Shown piece after piece: positions 60,281 through 64,000 of a stretch of DNA of 64,000 nucleotides (positions within the stretch are counted from its first letter, which is position 1; the number at the start of each line of letters is the position of its first letter). Source of the DNA: Embiotoca jacksoni (lineage: Eukaryota; Chordata; Actinopteri; Embiotocidae); assembly GCA_022577435.1 (NCBI GenBank), contig JAKOON010000012.1, positions 4,883,412 to 4,947,411 on the forward strand, written 5' to 3'. Below the pieces are notes generated by a model, which was given only the letters and a program-made list of their open reading frames with translations, was not told the origin of the DNA and did no database searches. Both the position numbers and the translations under genes were made by a program.

Positions 60281-60540
60281 CACAGACAGAGAGCCCTGAG
60301 CCTTCAGCAGTGTCCGTAAATCACACTCTCCCAGCTCCCCTTCTTTTCTCCTTTTCATTTCTCTCTTCATATTTTTTTTTCTTTTCTTTTTCATTTTTTA
60401 CAGAGCAGTAAGGAATGCTCGCTCTACAGGGTGGCTGGTGTTCACTGGAGCGACTCAACTCCCATGTCTCACACTCATCCCATGTGTCTCCCATTAGCTA
60501 CACTCACCAAGAGTGAGAGGGAGGCAGAGAAAGAAGGGGG

Positions 60541-60544
<4 letters not shown>

Positions 60545-60578
<34 letters not shown>
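60545..60578. repeat. (GA)n microsatellite
   Basis: About 17 GA units followed by G-rich sequence. Confidence 0.95.
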
Positions 60579-60583
<5 letters not shown>

Positions 60584-60739
60584 AAGGGGAGGAGAGAGAG
60601 GAATTTGATATGCTTTGTGCACGAGTGACTTGTATAAAACAAAGACAGGGCAAATAGTATGAATGTATGTGAGAGGGGGGGGGAATAAAATAGTGCACAC
60701 ATGAATACTCAAAGAGACTAGCAAAAAAAAAGATTATAA

Positions 60740-61442
60740 TTTATTTCCAGATTTTTTTGCCTTCATTTGCATCTTGTTTCACAAGGTAAATTGAAAATAA
60801 AAAATAAAAACTGACTGCCATACCATGAAAATGTAAAAAAATAATACAAATAATATGTGCTGTATATATAATTATATCATTATCAACAAACGGACAACAT
60901 TAATCATAATAACAATACTATTGATCATAACAGAACACTAAATTGCTGGTCTCATGCATATAGAACGCCCCTCAGATACAAAAGAGGGGGTAATTACTAA
61001 AAATAGAACCAAAAGTTCCACCAGTTCAGAATAAGCGCCTAGCTACATGCAATGACATAAAAGAGACTCATGTACACATTCCTTCTGGCATCAAGTATTT
61101 TACACATACTGTACTTCACTATCGCCGTCTCCATCTAATATACTGTACAGAGCACAATACAAAACAGGACTGGAGTTTGAGAACATTATGCAGGAAAGCG
61201 CTGGAGTCTGGTGCAGTTAGCGGGGACCGTGTGCAACATTTTGACGCCCTCCTCCCTCTTTTGTTAGTCCTTCAAAATCGTCCTGTTTTTCTTCTGCAAA
61301 TTCCCCGTCCATTAGTCCAGCTTTTGTTGTAAGTCTTTGTTCCCTCGCTGTTTTTAGTGCTTTCGCTTTGCTTTTACTCGCTCAGTTTTTGCACACGTTC
61401 TCCCGTGGTTTTCCCCGTGCTGCTCGTGGTCGTGCCCCTCCC
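60740..61442 (-). other. Putative atrophin-gene 3' UTR
   Basis: Follows the TGA at 61443-61445 on the minus strand and ends near a minus-strand AATAAA at 60740-60745. No other coding exon was seen. Confidence 0.5.
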
Positions 61443-63349
61443 TCACAGGGTCTTGTCACTCTCTTTCTTCAGGTGACTGAAAGGTCAAAGGAGAAAACTC
61501 ACGTGAGAGTGTAACCTGAAGTTTAGACAAAGGTCACCCGTGAAGGTTGGGGTTTTATTTCATTTCAGATGTAGCATGATAATGCTGGTGAACCGGCCCC
61601 AGGCTGCCAAATGTCAGTGTCACTGACCCGCATTCATGTTGTAGCTCACTGATATTTGCTAGCAGGAACTGCTTCTTAGTCAGGTCAGCAGAAAAAACTT
61701 CAAAGAATCATCCCTATGATTAAAACTTCTCTCTGACCTTCATCTACAGAAGTAACAGCGGTGAGTGTATTCACTAGTTATGTTTGTAGAGACAGTCTAC
61801 GATCAAGGCTTGTTTAAACGGAGATCAAAATGTAGCATCATGTAGATTTATGCTACCCTAAATAATCCAAACAAAGTGTCAGGTCTCATGTTGAGCTCAG
61901 GCCAGTTTTGCTATTTGTTTTTTGTTTTTTTTCCCCCCTCTGCATTAACAGAGGAAGAATATTCACAAGTGTTGTCAGTAAATGGGATTTACCTGATGAG
62001 CAACAGTCAGTAAAAGATATTACAGCTATATCATGGTATAAGTACATGGGTCTGGACACACTTCGTTAAGGATTGTTTCCAGTTGTTGCGTCCTACTGGA
62101 CATAGACATTGGGGTAATTTTTAAACAATTGGCATTGTATGTTGTATAACGTATGTTGTAGACCGAAACTCCACCACCGCTGCTCGAAACAAACACTTGA
62201 CTTCAAGTTCATCGCACTCAACCACCACCACTGGTTGCCGATCAGTCCGCCTTTCAGAGTGGATGAGCGAACCTCAATTCAATCAGGCTAAAATTACAGA
62301 AAAGACTGAAGCTACTTGTATTATGCAGGCAGAGCCAGGCTATGTTGACTCAGGATAGGGTTTCAAATATGGCAGGTGTATTCAGATGGGTCAGGCCTTT
62401 GAAACATTGCATCTTAGTTTTTTAGGATACTGCAGAACTCTATACACATGTATACAAATACTGTTCAGAACACAAGAGCGGATCTATTAACAATCTGCAC
62501 CTAGATTAATCGTTCAAGTAATTTTCAATTCAAATCATTTTATCTTCTCAGATGTGAAACTTTTCTGCTTTCTTTTTGTTTTATATGATGGTCAACCATA
62601 AACCTTTGGATACTGGGCTGTTGGTCAAACAAAAAAAATATATCTAAAGACAACATTGGAGACCTTGGAAGGCAAATACGCTACTGATAAATCAAAGAAA
62701 TTATCAAGAAAAATAATCAAAAATGGAAACAATCACTAGCTGGAGCCATACAGAATATCTTCAGTCTCTACTGCTTTAACAATAGTAGTTGCAGTGGACA
62801 CACACAGCCTCTGTACCTGTAATACTCGTCCTGGGTGAGGGAGTGGTGGTGATGGTGATGGATCCACTGTTGTTCCAGGGCCAGTCTCTGGATCTGCAGC
62901 TCTGCGCTCTGGGCCTGCTGCATAGCCTGGAGCTGATGGGCTGCTGACATGGGACCAGTGAGGGAGGAAGGCTGGGGCAGGTCACGGAAAGGAGCACCTG
63001 TCAGCCAAGAGTTCAAACAGACGGGGGTGGGGGGGGGAAGAGGAGGAGCAGGTACGGATATGAAAGGAGAAAGGAGAAAGAAAGGAGGCAAACTGAGGTC
63101 AGTCATCACCACCGGATTCAAAAAATGTTTCTTCATAAACTTTCAGCACTGTGTTTTTAGAGAAGAAAACTGAACGAGTACATGGACGAGGAGCCTTCTC
63201 CTCACCGAACAGCTGTTGGCGGAGCACCTCGCTGTCAGTGAGGGGGTGAGCCAGGATGGGGGTGCCTAGTGTGGCTCCTGGGTAAGGGAGGCGTGCCAAA
63301 GGAGACCCCGACGCCAACGGGTCCATCAGGGGGTGAACCCCGCCCGCCG
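61443..63349 (-). CDS. atn1: Atrophin-family transcriptional corepressor, C-terminal exons
   Basis: Nuclear corepressor. Three exons are seen on the minus strand: 63206-63349, 62817-62997 and the last, 61443-61476, which supplies SHLKKESDKTL and the stop. They join in phase (QQLF-G-APFRDLP and DEYY-S-HLKK across the junctions). The conserved atrophin C-terminus is clear: HPLMDPLASGSPLARLPYP, EVLRQQLF, GPMSAAHQLQAMQQAQSAEL, LALEQQWIHHHHHH, DEYYSHLKKESDKTL. Upstream exons with the arginine-glutamate repeats lie past the right edge. Neighbouring tpi1, lpcat3, clstn3 and pex5 are linked to ATN1 in human, which favours atn1. The tail itself, however, is closer to my recollection of RERE (atrophin-2), so the family is certain but the paralogue is not. 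The splice acceptor at 63349 is the least secure border. Confidence 0.85.
61477..62816 (-). other. Last intron of the atrophin gene
   Basis: A 1.3 kb intron before the tiny final exon. No recognisable exon or repeat was seen. Confidence 0.75.
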
Positions 63350-64000
63350 CTGGATGCCAGTGATGTAATAGGAAATACAGGAAATATTTAATAAGCATCA
63401 AAGCAGAATGCACACGTCGTGGAAACATTATTGCCGTATTATAGTGATTTCTGGAAACAGTGAAACACTCAAAAACACAAGAGAAACTTGTATTCTAGAT
63501 ATGGTGATGTAAATGTTCTTGTCAGTGTGGCTAATTCCTACACTGCAAGACACTGATTCAGTAAAAAGGTCAAATGAACCAAACAAGCTTACAAACACTG
63601 GTAAGTAAAAGAATGACAAGATTTTACTTTACTTTGGTAAAACCTAAATGCACAGCGTATATAAACTCACCAGTGTGCTTTAACATTAAACGCAAACACT
63701 GATATGCACATCAAACTTTAAAGAGGATGATCAGCACAGGGCTTCTCTTGTTTTTCATACATGATCTACTCATTGTTGTTGTCAAACAGAAGTCTGAGTA
63801 AAACAAACCTCTCTTTAAGAACAAATGCCTTTGTACAACACTGTCTCAGAAAACTATTACCAGCATCACTAAAATCTCAAGAGTCCCATGCTGAGCTACA
63901 GTAATACAAAGTCAATTATATTGGAGTTAAAGGATGAGGCTGGCACTGTTTTTTGTTTTTCTAACAACCAGAACCATCAGCATGTTAGTTCATCTCTCAA
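63350..64000 (-). other. Atrophin-gene intron, right edge
   Basis: AT-rich sequence upstream of the exon at 63206-63349. No exon was recognised. Confidence 0.6.

Larger units (their letters stand above)
52993..60739. other. Gene-poor interval between the zinc-finger gene and the atrophin gene
   Basis: Holds a nested transposon (53114-53749), a duplicated DR1-bearing repeat (57660-57929), microsatellites (56749, 60195, 60545) and AT-rich unique sequence. I could not support any coding exon. Candidate splice donors follow short CG-richer stretches at about 56870-57072 and 58380-58545, which could be non-coding exons of an unseen transcript. Confidence 0.5.

Noticed and set aside
63836..63856. 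AACACTGTCTCAG resembling miR-141/200a
   Set aside because: Only the first 10 or so bases match and no hairpin partner is present. The mammalian miR-200c/141 locus is near ATN1, so it was looked for.
1..64000. CRISPR arrays, tRNA, rRNA, phage or mobile integrase systems
   Set aside because: None seen; direct repeats here are microsatellites or transposon copies, and the window is vertebrate nuclear DNA.

Overview
This 64 kb window is nuclear DNA of a teleost fish, probably a percomorph. The evidence is intron-rich protein genes with GT-AG junctions, long (CA/GT)n arrays, short inverted-repeat transposons and LINE tails of the kind common in ray-finned fishes, and a gene set that is linked on human chromosome 12p13.31. 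There are no prokaryotic operons, phage genes, CRISPR arrays or recognisable tRNA/rRNA genes.

Layout from left to right: (1) 989-3108, minus strand, the 5' part of pex5, the peroxisomal matrix-protein import receptor. Its C-terminal TPR exons lie beyond the left edge. A CpG-rich putative promoter sits at 4.96-5.33 kb. (2) 7771 to about 29.3 kb, minus, clstn3 (calsyntenin-3). Seventeen exons are well supported and a tentative first exon adds the signal peptide; the joined frame gives 947 codons plus stop. (3) 30544-41895, minus, lpcat3, an ER phospholipid-remodelling MBOAT acyltransferase. Its 12 exons are clear, but exon 11 carries one extra base in a homopolymer that breaks the frame. (4) 45844-49277, plus, tpi1 (triosephosphate isomerase), 7 exons, intact. 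(5) 51669-52675, plus, a two-exon, three-finger C2H2 zinc-finger gene with an acidic hexapeptide minisatellite, with a CTCF-like motif on each side. (6) 61443-63349, minus, the last three coding exons of an atrophin-family gene (atn1 by synteny). The rest lies beyond the right edge.

The spaces between genes and the larger introns hold mostly transposon remnants and simple repeats. Notable are a 1.6 kb hAT-like element with an 8-bp target duplication inside clstn3, three copies of a LINE-like tail ending in CCTAA repeats, a short inverted-repeat element in which another repeat has nested, and two CpG/CCAAT-rich stretches without an obvious gene.

The genes are housekeeping or neural genes without a shared pathway; their proximity reflects conserved vertebrate synteny. 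I found no convincing new molecular system. The points most worth checking are the lpcat3 frameshift, the pex5 cassette exon, the clstn3 start exon, the repeat-bearing zinc-finger gene between CTCF-like sites, and the orphan CCAAT/GC-box cluster at 43.5 kb.
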